Source: Desulfoluna butyratoxydans (GTDB lineage: Bacteria; Desulfobacterota; Desulfobacteria; Desulfobacterales; Desulfolunaceae). Taken from it: a DNA stretch of 64,000 bases. The stretch is from assembly GCF_900699765.1 (NCBI RefSeq), contig NZ_CAADHO010000002.1, positions 620,001-684,000 of the forward strand. Reading direction: 5' to 3'. This document shows positions 28,421-37,090 of this stretch, piece after piece; the stretch's first letter is position 1, and the number at the start of each line of letters is the position of its first letter. A model generated the notes under the pieces. It worked only from the letters and a program-made list of their open reading frames with translations. It ran no database searches and had not been told where the DNA came from. Both the position numbers and the translations under genes were made by a program.

Positions 28421-29080
28421 CTAAGGTTTGAGAAACCGATCCACCCCTGCCACGAGAAACGTCACCGCGTCTTCCCCAACCTTGAGGATGTCCGCCTCTT
28501 CCTCTTTCCAGAAGAGATAGTTGTAAGCCACCCGTTCGTAGATCCCCACGATGCTGACAGCCAAAACGTCCGCGGAATCCGGGTCGGTGAGGGGCCGGCC
28601 CATGTTTTCCGCCATGAATAGAATCGCCTTGCGCACATCCTCGGTGAGTTGGGTAAACCCTTTTTTCCTGGCTTTTTCCACGGCCTGGCTGTGTCCCACC
28701 GCTTCCCGGAAGAGGAGGGTTACCTTTTCAGGGTGGGGAATGCAAAAATCTTTAAAGAAGGAGATCCCGGCCCGCCTGAACCCGTCCAGGGTACCGTCGG
28801 AGTTGGTGAACTCCGAGCCCACCAGCTTCCTGAGTTCATAAGAGATCTCTTCGGTGAGGCGGATGAGAAGGGCCTCTTTGTTTTTGAAGTAGAAGTAGAC
28901 CGTGCCCACGGACACTTCGGCGGCGTTGGCGATTTCATTGGCGCTGGTCTTGTGAAAACCCTTTGCCACAAAGAGATTTAAAGCCGCATCGAGAATGGTG
29001 CGCTCCCGGTGGGCTTTTTCCCGCCTGCGCCTGGCCGTTGAGGGTTTTTCTTGTCTGGTGGTGTCCGTGTTTTCCTGCAT
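28421..29080 (-). CDS. TetR/AcrR family transcriptional regulator
   Basis: 219 aa from the ATG at 29080, preceded by GGAGAG. A longer frame runs upstream through tandem repeats and is not credible. The N-terminal HTH is clear: ILDAALNLFVAKGFHKTSANEIANAAEVSVGTVYFYFKNKEALL (about 30-74). The C-terminal ligand domain is typical of regulators that sense acyl-CoA or hydrophobic ligands, but this is inference. It lies at the downstream end of the acyl-CoA degradation cluster on the same strand, so it is a candidate for binding the palindrome at that cluster's promoter and the similar one at the megasynthase. Confidence 0.88.
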   Translation of the reverse strand: MQENTDTTRQEKPSTARRRREKAHRERTILDAALNLFVAKGFHKTSANEIANAAEVSVGTVYFYFKNKEALLIRLTEEISYELRKLVGSEFTNSDGTLDGFRRAGISFFKDFCIPHPEKVTLLFREAVGHSQAVEKARKKGFTQLTEDVRKAILFMAENMGRPLTDPDSADVLAVSIVGIYERVAYNYLFWKEEEADILKVGEDAVTFLVAGVDRFLKP

Positions 29081-29165
29081 CAAGCTCTCCAAAGTCTGTA
29101 TTTCCGCGCAATCCATCCACATTCCATAGCAAACCCCACAACGCGGGCCAAGGCAAAGTATGGGC

Positions 29166-29450
29166 GGTTCCCGCACCGCTTTGCATAACGCGAGCCGCCA
29201 GCGTGTATCGTACGTCAAGCGGTGCGCACGGCGTACCCTTGCGTTTTGCTCGAGCCGCATCGGAGTATCCGTGGCCTGTAGGGTGCGGCTCCCGCACCGA
29301 TTAGCGCAACGCAAACCGCCAGCGTGCCTCGTACGACACGGGGTTCGCACGGCGTACCCTTGCGTTTTGCTCGAGCCGCATCGGAGTATCCGTGGCCTGT
29401 AGGGTGCGGCTCCCGCACCGGTTAGCGTAACGCGAACCGTCATCGTGCCT
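29166..29450. repeat. 121-bp tandem repeat, about 2.4 copies
   Basis: The string GGYTCCCGCACC recurs at 29166, 29287 and 29408, exactly 121 bp apart. The segment GGCGTACCCTTGCGTTTTGC to GTGGCCTGTAGGGTGC is identical in the first two units, while the part after CCCGCACCG varies. Each unit contains a GGTGCG/CGCACC hairpin. It is non-coding and lies upstream of the TetR gene. Confidence 0.85.
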
Positions 29451-29479
29451 CGTAAATCAAGCAGTGCATACAGCACACC

Positions 29480-29725
29480 CGCAAGCTGCTTTCAAGATGG
29501 CACAGCATGCCGCCGGAGTTCTTCCGGTTAAACCGATAATGGACAAGTTTCGATAGCGTATCCCATACCGTCGATGGGAGAGAGCTTGTCCGCCCAAACC
29601 ACCGGCGTTTGTATCGGGCGAAGCCCGAGCCGAAGGCCCTTGCGCTTTGGCCCGAGGAACGAGGGACAAAGCGCATGGGCAATCAGCTTTCGAGGTGGCT
29701 CACCTCGCCGCCGGAGGCACGCTTT
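29480..29725 (-). repeat. Two reversed B modules
   Basis: A partial B module (about 29480-29520: GCTGCTTTCAAGATGGCAC and GCCGCCGGAG) and a full one (about 29620-29718) with CGGGCGAAGCCCG, the hairpin CTTTGGCCCGAGGAACGAGGG and CCTCGCCGCCGGAGGC. It is the mirror image of the pair at 18513-18800, including the TAAACCGATAATGGACAAG spacer seen there in altered form. Confidence 0.75.
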
Positions 29726-29735
29726 TTGAGCCGAC

Positions 29736-31514
29736 TTATCTCAGTCCGTCTCCCAGCGCCTTCGGTACCTCCATGGGCTGGCACCGGAGGTATTCCCCCA
29801 GGGTTTTGGCCTGGGCGTCGATGCGGGAGGAGGCGGCGACGCCGTCGCCCAGGAGGCCCCGGATATAAAAATTGACGGCGTTCAGGTTGGGCAGGGACCA
29901 GCGGTCCACGGCAAAGGGGGCCAGGTCGGGCAGGAGCTCTTTGAGGCGCGCCGGGGTGAGGGTTGCCTGCAAGAAGTGAAATGCCTCGGGGGTGCTGGCC
30001 CAGACGCCGAGGTTGGCGTTGCCGCCCTTGTCCCCGGAGCGGGTGGCGAACAGGTGGCCCATGGGCAGGGTGACGGTGGCGCCTGTCGCTGGCGCTTCGT
30101 CACCGGGCGTATCCGGGGGCAGGGCACCGGCACTATTGCCCTCTACGGGGTCCACGAGGATGGTGGTGTTGTGGATGTGGACGGCTTCGCAGAGATTGCC
30201 TTTGTGGATGAGGGCGGGCCAGTGGATGATCTCCGGGACCGCAGGTGCCGGAGGGGCCGTGAGGTTGAACCCGGGGATGGAGGAGAGGGCGAGCTCCACC
30301 ACCTTTGCGGTGAAGGCGCGGCCCACTTTTTTCTCGTCCGGGTCCCGCACGGTGATTCGCAGGAGGTTCATGGCCTCTTCCATGCATCGGGGGCACGGGT
30401 GAGCGCTCTTGAGGAGCTGGGTCTCCACCGAGGCAAACCGCTTCTGCCCTTCAGGCCCGTCAAAGAGCATCTCTTCCACGATGCGGGCTTTTGCGTCGGG
30501 GTCAAGGCCCGTGAGAAGCACCGAGACCGTGTTCCGGTAGCCTCCGATGGTGTTGATGCACACCTTGGCCGTGGCAGGGGGCGATGACCCCTTGCACCCA
30601 GAGAGCCGCACCCGGTCTTTTCCGTCATCGGTAATGTGCAGGGTGTCGAAGCGGGCCGTGACGTCCGGGTTCAGGTAGGCCGGGGATTCGATCTCATAGA
30701 GGAGCTGGGCCGTTACCGTGCCCACGGAGACCAGGCCACCTGTGCCCTTGTGCTTGGTGATGACCGAAGAGCCGTCGCGCTCCATGACGGCCAGGGGAAA
30801 ACCCACCTTTGTCCAGGAGGGGACCTCCTCAAAATGGGAGTAGTTGCCTCCGGTGGCCTGGGTGCCGCACTCAATGACGTGACCGGCCGCCACCGCGCCT
30901 GCCAGGGCGTCCCAGTTATCCCGTTTCCAGCCGAAATGCCAGGCGCAGGGACCGGACACAAGGGAGGCGTCGGCAAGGCGCCCGCCGATGACGATGTCGG
31001 CCCCCTGACCCAGGGCTTCGGCAATCCCCCAGCCTCCCAGATAGGCGTTGGCCGTGATGGGAAAGACCCCGCCCTCGGACAGGGGCGTGCCCCGGTCAAG
31101 GTGGCAAAAGCTTTCTCCGCTTTTCTGAAGGCCTGCAAGGTTGGGCATGAGGTCGTCCCCTTCGATGCAGGCAATGACCGGTGAAAGCCCCAGTGCCGAA
31201 GCCATCTTTTCAAGGGCCGCGCAAAGCCCCCTGGGATTGAGTCCCCCTGCATTGGTCACCACGCGGATTCCGCGCTCCAGGCAGGTGCCCATCACCTCTT
31301 CCATCTGTTTCAAAAAGGTTCCCGCATACCCCAGGGACGGATCCTTGCGCCGGGCCTTGAACAACAGGGCCATGGTCAGCTCTGCCAGGTAATCCCCGGT
31401 GAGTACATGGATCTCCCCGTCCTCCACCATCTCCTTCATGGCCGTGAATCGATCCCCGTAAAAACCACTGCAATTGGCGATGATCAATTTTTCGTCAGCA
31501 TGTTCGTGTGGCAT
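29736..31514 (-). CDS. AtuA-like protein (acyclic terpene utilisation family, DUF1446)
   Basis: 592 aa, ATG after AGGAGG. The N-terminal DUF1446 domain covers about residues 10-450 (IIANCSGFYGDRFTAM, GDYLAELTMALL, VVTNAGGLNPRGLC, DIVIGGRLADASLVSGPCAWHFGW, CGTQATGGNYSHF). The C-terminal AtuA ferredoxin-like domain of about 110 residues contains RSGDKGGNANLGVWA. In Pseudomonas, AtuA is required for citronellol/geraniol growth, but its reaction is not settled. Similar proteins occur beside 3-methylcrotonyl- or geranyl-CoA carboxylase genes, as here. A full-length two-domain form is usual for AtuA. Confidence 0.88.
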   Translation of the reverse strand: MPHEHADEKLIIANCSGFYGDRFTAMKEMVEDGEIHVLTGDYLAELTMALLFKARRKDPSLGYAGTFLKQMEEVMGTCLERGIRVVTNAGGLNPRGLCAALEKMASALGLSPVIACIEGDDLMPNLAGLQKSGESFCHLDRGTPLSEGGVFPITANAYLGGWGIAEALGQGADIVIGGRLADASLVSGPCAWHFGWKRDNWDALAGAVAAGHVIECGTQATGGNYSHFEEVPSWTKVGFPLAVMERDGSSVITKHKGTGGLVSVGTVTAQLLYEIESPAYLNPDVTARFDTLHITDDGKDRVRLSGCKGSSPPATAKVCINTIGGYRNTVSVLLTGLDPDAKARIVEEMLFDGPEGQKRFASVETQLLKSAHPCPRCMEEAMNLLRITVRDPDEKKVGRAFTAKVVELALSSIPGFNLTAPPAPAVPEIIHWPALIHKGNLCEAVHIHNTTILVDPVEGNSAGALPPDTPGDEAPATGATVTLPMGHLFATRSGDKGGNANLGVWASTPEAFHFLQATLTPARLKELLPDLAPFAVDRWSLPNLNAVNFYIRGLLGDGVAASSRIDAQAKTLGEYLRCQPMEVPKALGDGLR

Positions 31515-31535
31515 GAGGCCTCCTGCTAGCTTATA

Positions 31536-31745
31536 CCTCCGGCGGCCCTGCCGGGGGCTAAACTTTTAAAAAGTTTAACAAATAGGTCTAAAAAACTCAT
31601 TTTTGAAGAGATCTCGTTTAAAGGCGAATGTGATTTGACCCGAGGAATCCGCCTACGCCCATGGCTATGAGTCACCATTCGATTAACGTCAATAGGCTAC
31701 GGCGCGACAAGCGAGGGGCAAAGGGCATTCCGCCGGAGGCTTTTT
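31536..31745. repeat. A module and interrupted B module
   Basis: An A module (about 31536-31590; CCTCCGGCGGCCCTGCCGG to AACAAATAGGT) is followed by a reversed B module whose hairpin loop CCCGAGGAA/CGAGGGG is split by a 64-bp insert (31648-31711). Right of the insert the module continues briefly and ends at CCGCCGGAGGC. It fills the gap between the hydratase and AtuA-like genes. Confidence 0.75.
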
Positions 31746-31748
31746 TTA

Positions 31749-32528
31749 TTATGTTCCGGTAAACTCCGGTGTCCGTTTTTCCATAAAGGCTTTGAGGCCT
31801 TCGGCGGCGTCTTGTGTGGCGATGACGCGGGTGAGGGCCTGGGCGAGGCTGTCGACGGCTTTGTCAAAGGGCAGGGCCTCCACGGACGCGAAGGCCTCCT
31901 TGCCCAGGCGCAGGCCGATGGGGCTTTTGCCTGCCAGCAGGGAGAGGAGGTCTCGGGTCTCGGTCTCAAGGGTTTCTGCGGGGTGCAGGGCCGTGACAAG
32001 GCCCATGGCCAGGGCGTCGGCAGCTTCGATCATGCGCCCGGTGAGGATCATCTCCATGGCTTTCTTGCGGGGGACGTTGCGGAAGATGAGGGCGCCGATC
32101 ATCATGGGGAAGAGCCCCACGTTGACCTCCGGGGTGCCGAAGCGGCTCTTGTCGTCGGCCAGGACCATGTCGCAGGCGAGCATCAGGCCCATGCCCCCGG
32201 CCAGGCAGTACCCCTGGACCATGGCCACCGTGGGCTTGGGAAAGGTGTGGAGCCTGTGGAGCAGCCGGGCGTAGGCCAGGGCCGTGGGCAGGGCGTCCCC
32301 GTCGGTCTTGATGGCCGAGCCCAGGTCCGCCCCGGTGCAGAAAGCCCGGGATCCCGCACCCCGGATGAGGACGCACCGTACCGAGGCATCCGTCTCCACG
32401 GCATCCAGATGATCGTGGAAAAGGGCGATGGCCTCCGGGCTCAAAGCGTTTTTACGGGCCTCGCGGTTGATGGTGATGCAGGCCACGGCATCCGTGAGCG
32501 TGTAAAGCAGGTGGGGTGCGTCCGTCAT
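31749..32528 (-). CDS. Enoyl-CoA hydratase/isomerase family protein (AtuE/LiuC-like candidate)
   Basis: 259 aa from the ATG at 32528 (AAGGAG upstream); the longer frame enters a repeat. Crotonase fold: oxyanion-hole segments RAFCTGADL (about 60-70) and QGYCLAGGMGLMLACD (about 105-120). The second catalytic Glu is kept in FGTPEVNVGLFP. The first, usually in GGGxEL, is replaced in AGGMGL, as in several hydratases for branched glutaconyl-CoA esters. Within this cluster it probably hydrates the carboxylated enoyl-CoA made by the biotin enzyme, as AtuE or LiuC would. Specificity is inferred from context. Confidence 0.82.
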   Translation of the reverse strand: MTDAPHLLYTLTDAVACITINREARKNALSPEAIALFHDHLDAVETDASVRCVLIRGAGSRAFCTGADLGSAIKTDGDALPTALAYARLLHRLHTFPKPTVAMVQGYCLAGGMGLMLACDMVLADDKSRFGTPEVNVGLFPMMIGALIFRNVPRKKAMEMILTGRMIEAADALAMGLVTALHPAETLETETRDLLSLLAGKSPIGLRLGKEAFASVEALPFDKAVDSLAQALTRVIATQDAAEGLKAFMEKRTPEFTGT

Positions 32529-32549
32529 GGCAATCTCCTTTGTTGTGGA

Positions 32550-32700
32550 AAAAATGCCTTCTATGGTGAACGTCAATTGAAAAAGCAAGCCTCCGGCGGC
32601 GAGGTGAGCCATCTCGAAAGCTGATTGCCTTTGCACTTTTTCCTTCGTTCCTCAGGAAAAAGTGCGAAGGCCTTCGGCTCGGGCTTCACCCGACATAACG
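32550..32700 (+). repeat. E and B modules between the hydratase and BCCP genes
   Basis: CCTTCTATGGTGAACGT (E module), then GCCTCCGGCGGCGAGGTGAG, the hairpin CACTTTTTCCTTCGTTCCTCAGGAAAAAGTG with compensated stem changes, and the tail CGGGCTTCACCCG. Compensatory changes in the stem (here CACTTTTTCC/GGAAAAAGTG, elsewhere GCGCTTTGTCC/GGCCAAAGCGC) suggest that folding is selected or maintained. Confidence 0.75.
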
Positions 32701-32761
32701 GTTAACGGTTTATTCGGACATAGTCGCAGGAATCGTGATTTTAAAATGTTGATTGTCCGGT

Positions 32762-33286
32762 TTAGCCGCCAGTTCCTGTTTTTTCTTCCTCCTGCCCTTT
32801 GGCCTCAAGGCTTACAAGGATCTCACCCGGCATCACCTGATCGCCCGGGTTGGCGTTGATGGCCGAGACCCTGGCGTCAAAGGGGGCTACCAGGGTGGTC
32901 TCCATCTTCATGGCGGAGACGGTGACAAGGGGAGTGCCTTTGTCCACCTGGTCGCCTGGGGCCACGAGGACGGCAACCACCACCGAGGGCATGGGCGGAG
33001 TGACGTCTCCGGGCAGTTCGTCGGGGGCGCTTGGTGGGTGGGCAAGCCGGTCCGCATCGAAGATTTCCACAGGGACGCCGTCTATGGTGACACGCTTGCC
33101 GCCTTCAATCTCCTCGACATGGGCAAGGAGGCCCCGGCCGTTGATAAACAGATGGAGCTTTGTCTCATCCACGGGCGCAGCAGAGACGGTGTAGGGGGTT
33201 TCGTCGATTTCTGTGGAGAATCCGTCCTTGTGGGTGGTGCAGGTGAGAGTGGTTTCGGTGTCTCCTGTTTTGCATCGGTAGTCCAT
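32762..33286 (-). CDS. Biotin carboxyl carrier protein of an acyl-CoA carboxylase
   Basis: 174 aa from the ATG at 33286 (GGAGAAG upstream; an ATG four codons earlier overlaps that site). The N-terminal 90 residues are a linker or docking region. The C-terminal 75 residues form the biotinyl domain with the biotin-accepting Lys in SAMKMET. It carries carboxybiotin from the biotin carboxylase to the carboxyltransferase. In most 3-methylcrotonyl- and geranyl-CoA carboxylases this domain is fused to the biotin carboxylase; here it is a separate polypeptide encoded just downstream of it. Confidence 0.92.
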   Translation of the reverse strand: MDYRCKTGDTETTLTCTTHKDGFSTEIDETPYTVSAAPVDETKLHLFINGRGLLAHVEEIEGGKRVTIDGVPVEIFDADRLAHPPSAPDELPGDVTPPMPSVVVAVLVAPGDQVDKGTPLVTVSAMKMETTLVAPFDARVSAINANPGDQVMPGEILVSLEAKGQEEEKTGTGG

Positions 33287-33344
33287 GGTCTTCTCCATGT
33301 CGGATGAAAGGCGGTTTGGTGACCGTCGGTGATCTGCGATGACT

Positions 33345-33447
33345 TTGTTTGCGGTTACGGGCGAAGCCCGTCAGCGAATGGGATCGGCCTGAGGAACGAA
33401 GACCGGGAGCATTCGCGAGCCTGGGGTGCAGGGGATTTATCCCCTGC
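33345..33447 (+). repeat. C-module repeat
   Basis: CGGGCGAAGCCCG, CAGCGAATG, a degenerate CCTGAGGAACGAAG loop, CATTCGCGAGCCTGGGG and CAGGGGATTTATCCCCTG. It lies between the biotin carboxylase and BCCP genes and reaches the stop codon of the former. The last residues of the carboxylase (Pro/Arg-rich tail) may therefore derive from repeat sequence. Confidence 0.7.
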
Positions 33448-34938
33448 TTATATTCGAAAAGGCCCGAGCCGGGTCCAGGGGGACGGGTGGGCAGAGGGGC
33501 CTTGGGGCTGTGCAGCCTTTGCCTGGCCGAAGAGGTCATGGGCCACGTAGGCGAGCAGGGCTTCCACCTCCGGGCGGGTCGGGGACCAGCCCGAGAGGGT
33601 GGTGTCGATGGTGTCGGTTTTGACCTGGCCGTTCCGGAAGGTCTCGGATTCCAGGAGGTCGATGAGAAAGGGCACGGGGCTTTTGATGCCGGTGATGACG
33701 GTTTGTTTCAAGGCCTGGACCATGCGCTGGGTGGCAGCCTGTCGGTCCTGGCCGAAGGTGATGAGCTTGGAGAGAATGGGGTCGTACTCCATGGGCACGG
33801 TCCATCCCTGGTAGACCCCGCTGTCCACGCGGACGCCGGGTCCTGAGGGTTCCTCCAGGGTCCGGAGGGTGCCGGGGCAGGGCATGAAGTTGTTTGCCGG
33901 GTCTTCGGCGTAGATGCGGCATTCCACTGCGTGGCCCCGTGGGATGATGTCTTCCTGGGACAAGGCCAGGGGCTCGCCCGCTGCAATGCGGATCTGCTCT
34001 CTCACCAGGTCCACGCCGGTGATCATTTCGGTGACGGGGTGCTCCACCTGAAGGCGGGTGTTGACCTCCAGAAAATAAAAGTTCATCTCCTGATCCATCA
34101 GGAACTCAAAGGTGCCTGCGTTGGTGTACCCCACGGCTTTGGCCGCGTTGACCGCCGCCATGCCCATGGTGTGCCTGAGCGTTTCGTCCACCACAGGCGA
34201 GGGACACTCCTCCACGATCTTCTGGTGGCGCCGCTGGGCCGAACACTCCCGCTCAATAAGGTGGATGGCGTTTCCGAAGGTATCGGCCAGGATCTGTACC
34301 TCGATGTGGCGGGGCCCTTCTAAGTATTTCTCGATGTAAACCTCGCCGCTTCCGAAGGCAGCCAATGCTTCGGCTGAAGCTGCCGCCAGGGCCGCCTCCA
34401 GCTCCGCAGGCCGCATGACGGTTCGCATCCCCTTGCCCCCGCCCCCGGCAGCCGCCTTCACCACCACGGGATACCCCATGGCAAGGGCCGCCTTCTCCTG
34501 CTCTTTCAGGGAGGCCTCACCCCCCAAGGTCCCTGGGATGATGGGAAGCCCTTCGGTAGACAGCTTTTTTCTTGCCGCCGTCTTGTCCCCCAGCAGGCGG
34601 ATCACCTCAGGCTCCGGTCCAATGAAGAGAAACCCCTCGGCCCTGCATCGCTCGGCAAACTCCGCGTTCTCCGCCAGGAACCCGTATCCCGGGTGGATCG
34701 CTTGAGCCCCCGTGCTACGTGCCGCCCCAACAATGGCGTCCATGTTGAGATAGCTCTGCGCCGCCTCGGCAGGCCCGATACACACCGCCTCATCCGCTGC
34801 CAGCACATGGGCCGCCTTGCGGTCCACCTCCGAATACACCGCCACTGTCTCAATCCCCATCTCACGGCAGGTGCGCATAATCCGAACAGCAATTTCCCCT
34901 CGATTGGAGATCAATACCTTATCAATGGTTTGAGTCAT
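33448..34938 (-). CDS. Biotin carboxylase subunit of an acyl-CoA carboxylase
   Basis: 496 aa. An ATP-grasp enzyme that carboxylates biotin with bicarbonate and ATP. Visible: N-terminal KVLISNRGEIAVRIMRTCREMG, the GGGGKGMR glycine loop (about 160), YIEKYLEGPRHIEVQILAD, the ECSAQRRHQK bicarbonate/ATP site, FEFLMDQEMNFYFLEVNTRLQVEHPVTE (metal Glu residues and catalytic Arg) and the C-terminal HAVECRIYAEDP region. The protein stops after the carboxylase domain, without the BT and BCCP domains of MCC-alpha. It is probably the alpha component with the BCCP and carboxyltransferase encoded on either side. Confidence 0.94.
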   Translation of the reverse strand: MTQTIDKVLISNRGEIAVRIMRTCREMGIETVAVYSEVDRKAAHVLAADEAVCIGPAEAAQSYLNMDAIVGAARSTGAQAIHPGYGFLAENAEFAERCRAEGFLFIGPEPEVIRLLGDKTAARKKLSTEGLPIIPGTLGGEASLKEQEKAALAMGYPVVVKAAAGGGGKGMRTVMRPAELEAALAAASAEALAAFGSGEVYIEKYLEGPRHIEVQILADTFGNAIHLIERECSAQRRHQKIVEECPSPVVDETLRHTMGMAAVNAAKAVGYTNAGTFEFLMDQEMNFYFLEVNTRLQVEHPVTEMITGVDLVREQIRIAAGEPLALSQEDIIPRGHAVECRIYAEDPANNFMPCPGTLRTLEEPSGPGVRVDSGVYQGWTVPMEYDPILSKLITFGQDRQAATQRMVQALKQTVITGIKSPVPFLIDLLESETFRNGQVKTDTIDTTLSGWSPTRPEVEALLAYVAHDLFGQAKAAQPQGPSAHPSPWTRLGPFRI

Positions 34939-34977
34939 TTTTGCCTCGTCGTTAACATCGGGTTAAAAAGCGTGCCT

Positions 34978-35424
34978 TCGGCGGCGAGGGTGGCGAAGCC
35001 ACACTATAGAAAAACACCTCGAAAGCTGATTGCCCTTGCGCTTTGTCCCTCGTTCCTCGGGCCAAAGCGCAAGGGCCTTCGGCTCGGGCTTCGCCCGACA
35101 TAAACGCCGATGGTTTATACGGGCTGACTCACAAGCTTCGTAAGAGTGTGGTCACGGTGTTATATTTTTGCCGCAAATAGGATTTAATATTGGTGCCTTT
35201 GGTGAGATCTCTTACTTTTTTAAGGCTGTTTTAGCGTTTTCGATACGTTTTGTTTCTCAGTTTCTTTACCCACGGGCGCAGCCCGTCAGCGAATGTGACG
35301 TGCCCGAGGAATCCGCTTCCGCCAACTCTTCGTCTCGGCCTTCAACCTGCATCAGCGGTTTGCGGTGCGACAAGCGAGGGCTCGGAGCATTCGCGAGCCT
35401 GGGGTCCAGGGGATTATTCCCTGG
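34978..35424 (+). repeat. B module (variant loop) and interrupted C module
   Basis: The B module at about 34978-35130 has its first hairpin loop replaced by GTGGCGAAGCCAC plus ACTATAGAAAAACA between GAGG and CCTCG. The C module at about 35270-35424 has a 63-bp insert (35312-35374) between CCCGAGGAA and CGAGGG. Between them, 35140-35265 is AT-rich with no gene. The region lies between the carboxyltransferase and biotin carboxylase genes. Confidence 0.75.
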
Positions 35425-37041
35425 TCACATCCTGAACACTCCAAACCCTTCCTTGTCGTCACGCAGGGGGGCGTTGAGGGCTGCGGAGATGGAGAGGGCC
35501 AGGACGGTGCGGGTGTCTTTGGGGTCGATGATGCCGTCGTCCCAGAGGTGGGAGGTGCTGTAGTAGGCGTCACCTTCCTTTCGGGCGGCGTCCATGACCG
35601 GGACCTTGATCTGATCAACCATCTCGTCGGTGAGGGGCGGCTGTCCTTCCCGGGCGAGCTGGTCGTTTTTGACGGTGACAAGGACGCCTGCGGCCTGCTC
35701 TCCGCCCATGACGCCTATTTCGTGGCTGGGCCAGGTCCAGAGGAGGCGGGGGCTGTAGGCCCTGCCGCACATGCCGTAGTTTCCGGCGCCGAAGGAGGCC
35801 CCCACCATGACGGTGAACTTGGGCACCGAGGCGGTGGCCACGGCGTTGACCATCTTGTGGCCATCCTTGGTTATGCCCTGGGCCTCGTAGGCCTTGCCGA
35901 TGATGTAGCCGTTGATGTTCTGGAGGAAGACCAGGGGGATGCCACGCCGGTCGCAGAGCTGGATGAACTGGGTGGCCTTGAGGGCGCTCTCGGAGAAGAG
36001 GATGCCGTTGTTGCCAAGGATGCCCACGGGGTAGCCGTGGATATGGGCGAAGCCGCACACCAGGGTAGAGCCGTACAAAGGCTTGAATTCGTGGAAGTCG
36101 CTGCCGTCCACGAGGCGGGCGATGATCTCTCGGACATCGTAGGGTATTTTCAGCTCATGGCTGACGATGCCGTAGAGCTCTTCGGGGTCGTAGAGGGGCT
36201 CGGTGGGCTCGGCCATGGGCATGGTGCTTTTGCCGTTTCCGGGAAGCTGGCGGACAGACTCGCGCACCATGGCAAGGGCCTGGGCATCGTCCTGGGCCTG
36301 GTAGTCCGAGACCCCGGACTCCCGGCAGTGGAGGTCGGCCCCGCCCAGCTCTTCGGCGGTGACCTCTTCGCCAGTGGCGGCCTTGACCAGGGGCGGGCCG
36401 CCCAGAAAGATGGCTCCGGTGCCCTTGACATGGACCACCTCGTCGCTCATGGCCGGGATGTAGGCGGCCCCGGCCGTGCAAAGCCCCATGACCGAGGTGA
36501 TCTGAGGGATGCCCATCTTGGACATCATGGCCTGGTTGTAGAAGACCCGGCCTCCGTCGTCGATGTCGGGAAACACCTCGGACTGCAGGGGTAGAAAGGC
36601 CCCGCCCGAATCAATGAGATAGACCGTGGGCAGGCGGTTCTCCATGGCCACGGCCTGGCACCGGAGGGTCTTTTTCACCCCCATGGGGTAGACCGTGCCC
36701 CCTTTGATGGTGGGGTCGTTGGCGTGGACCATCACCTCCCGGCCGTGGATCACCCCGATGCCCATGACGCTGCCCGCACCGTGGACCTTGCCGTCGTACT
36801 GGCCGTAGGCTGCCAGGGCCCCCAACTCCAGAAAAGGCGTGTTGCGATCCAAGAGAAGGTCGAGGCGCTCCCGCACCGACAGCTTGTTCTGCTGGGCCAG
36901 CCGGGATTTTGCCTTGTCCGACCGGGCCTCCCGTGCCTCCTTGAGCCGTTCCTTCAACATCCCTACCCGCTCGGACATCGCCTCCACATTTTTCCGGTAG
37001 GTCTCAGACGTCGTATCCACCGCAGATCTGATAACAGCCAT
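35425..37041 (-). CDS. Acyl-CoA carboxylase, carboxyltransferase (beta) subunit, MCC/GCC type
   Basis: 538 aa from the ATG at 37041, with GGAGG 5 nt upstream. It transfers CO2 from carboxybiotin to an enoyl-CoA gamma-carbon. It shows MCC/GCC-type hallmarks: GGAFLPLQSEVFPD, GLCTAGAAYIPAMSDE, HGYPVGILGNNGILFSESALK, and SFGAGNYGMCGRAYSPR followed by MGGEQAA. At the pocket position where 3-methylcrotonyl-CoA carboxylases have Phe (HFGRIF), this protein has Gly163 (DGGRVF). A Gly there is reported for geranyl-CoA carboxylase, so a longer terpenoid acyl substrate is plausible. Encoded in one strand with the carboxylase and BCCP genes. Confidence 0.92.
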   Translation of the reverse strand: MAVIRSAVDTTSETYRKNVEAMSERVGMLKERLKEAREARSDKAKSRLAQQNKLSVRERLDLLLDRNTPFLELGALAAYGQYDGKVHGAGSVMGIGVIHGREVMVHANDPTIKGGTVYPMGVKKTLRCQAVAMENRLPTVYLIDSGGAFLPLQSEVFPDIDDGGRVFYNQAMMSKMGIPQITSVMGLCTAGAAYIPAMSDEVVHVKGTGAIFLGGPPLVKAATGEEVTAEELGGADLHCRESGVSDYQAQDDAQALAMVRESVRQLPGNGKSTMPMAEPTEPLYDPEELYGIVSHELKIPYDVREIIARLVDGSDFHEFKPLYGSTLVCGFAHIHGYPVGILGNNGILFSESALKATQFIQLCDRRGIPLVFLQNINGYIIGKAYEAQGITKDGHKMVNAVATASVPKFTVMVGASFGAGNYGMCGRAYSPRLLWTWPSHEIGVMGGEQAAGVLVTVKNDQLAREGQPPLTDEMVDQIKVPVMDAARKEGDAYYSTSHLWDDGIIDPKDTRTVLALSISAALNAPLRDDKEGFGVFRM

Positions 37042-37090
37042 ATATCCTCCGTATTTGGAATCATTTTTTAGGGCACAGGAAAAAAACAAA

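Noticed and set aside
29081..29476. N-terminal extension of the TetR gene
   Set aside because: The extra 130 codons translate the 121-bp tandem repeat and have no ribosome site; the ATG at 29080 has GGAGAG and precedes a normal TetR N-terminus.
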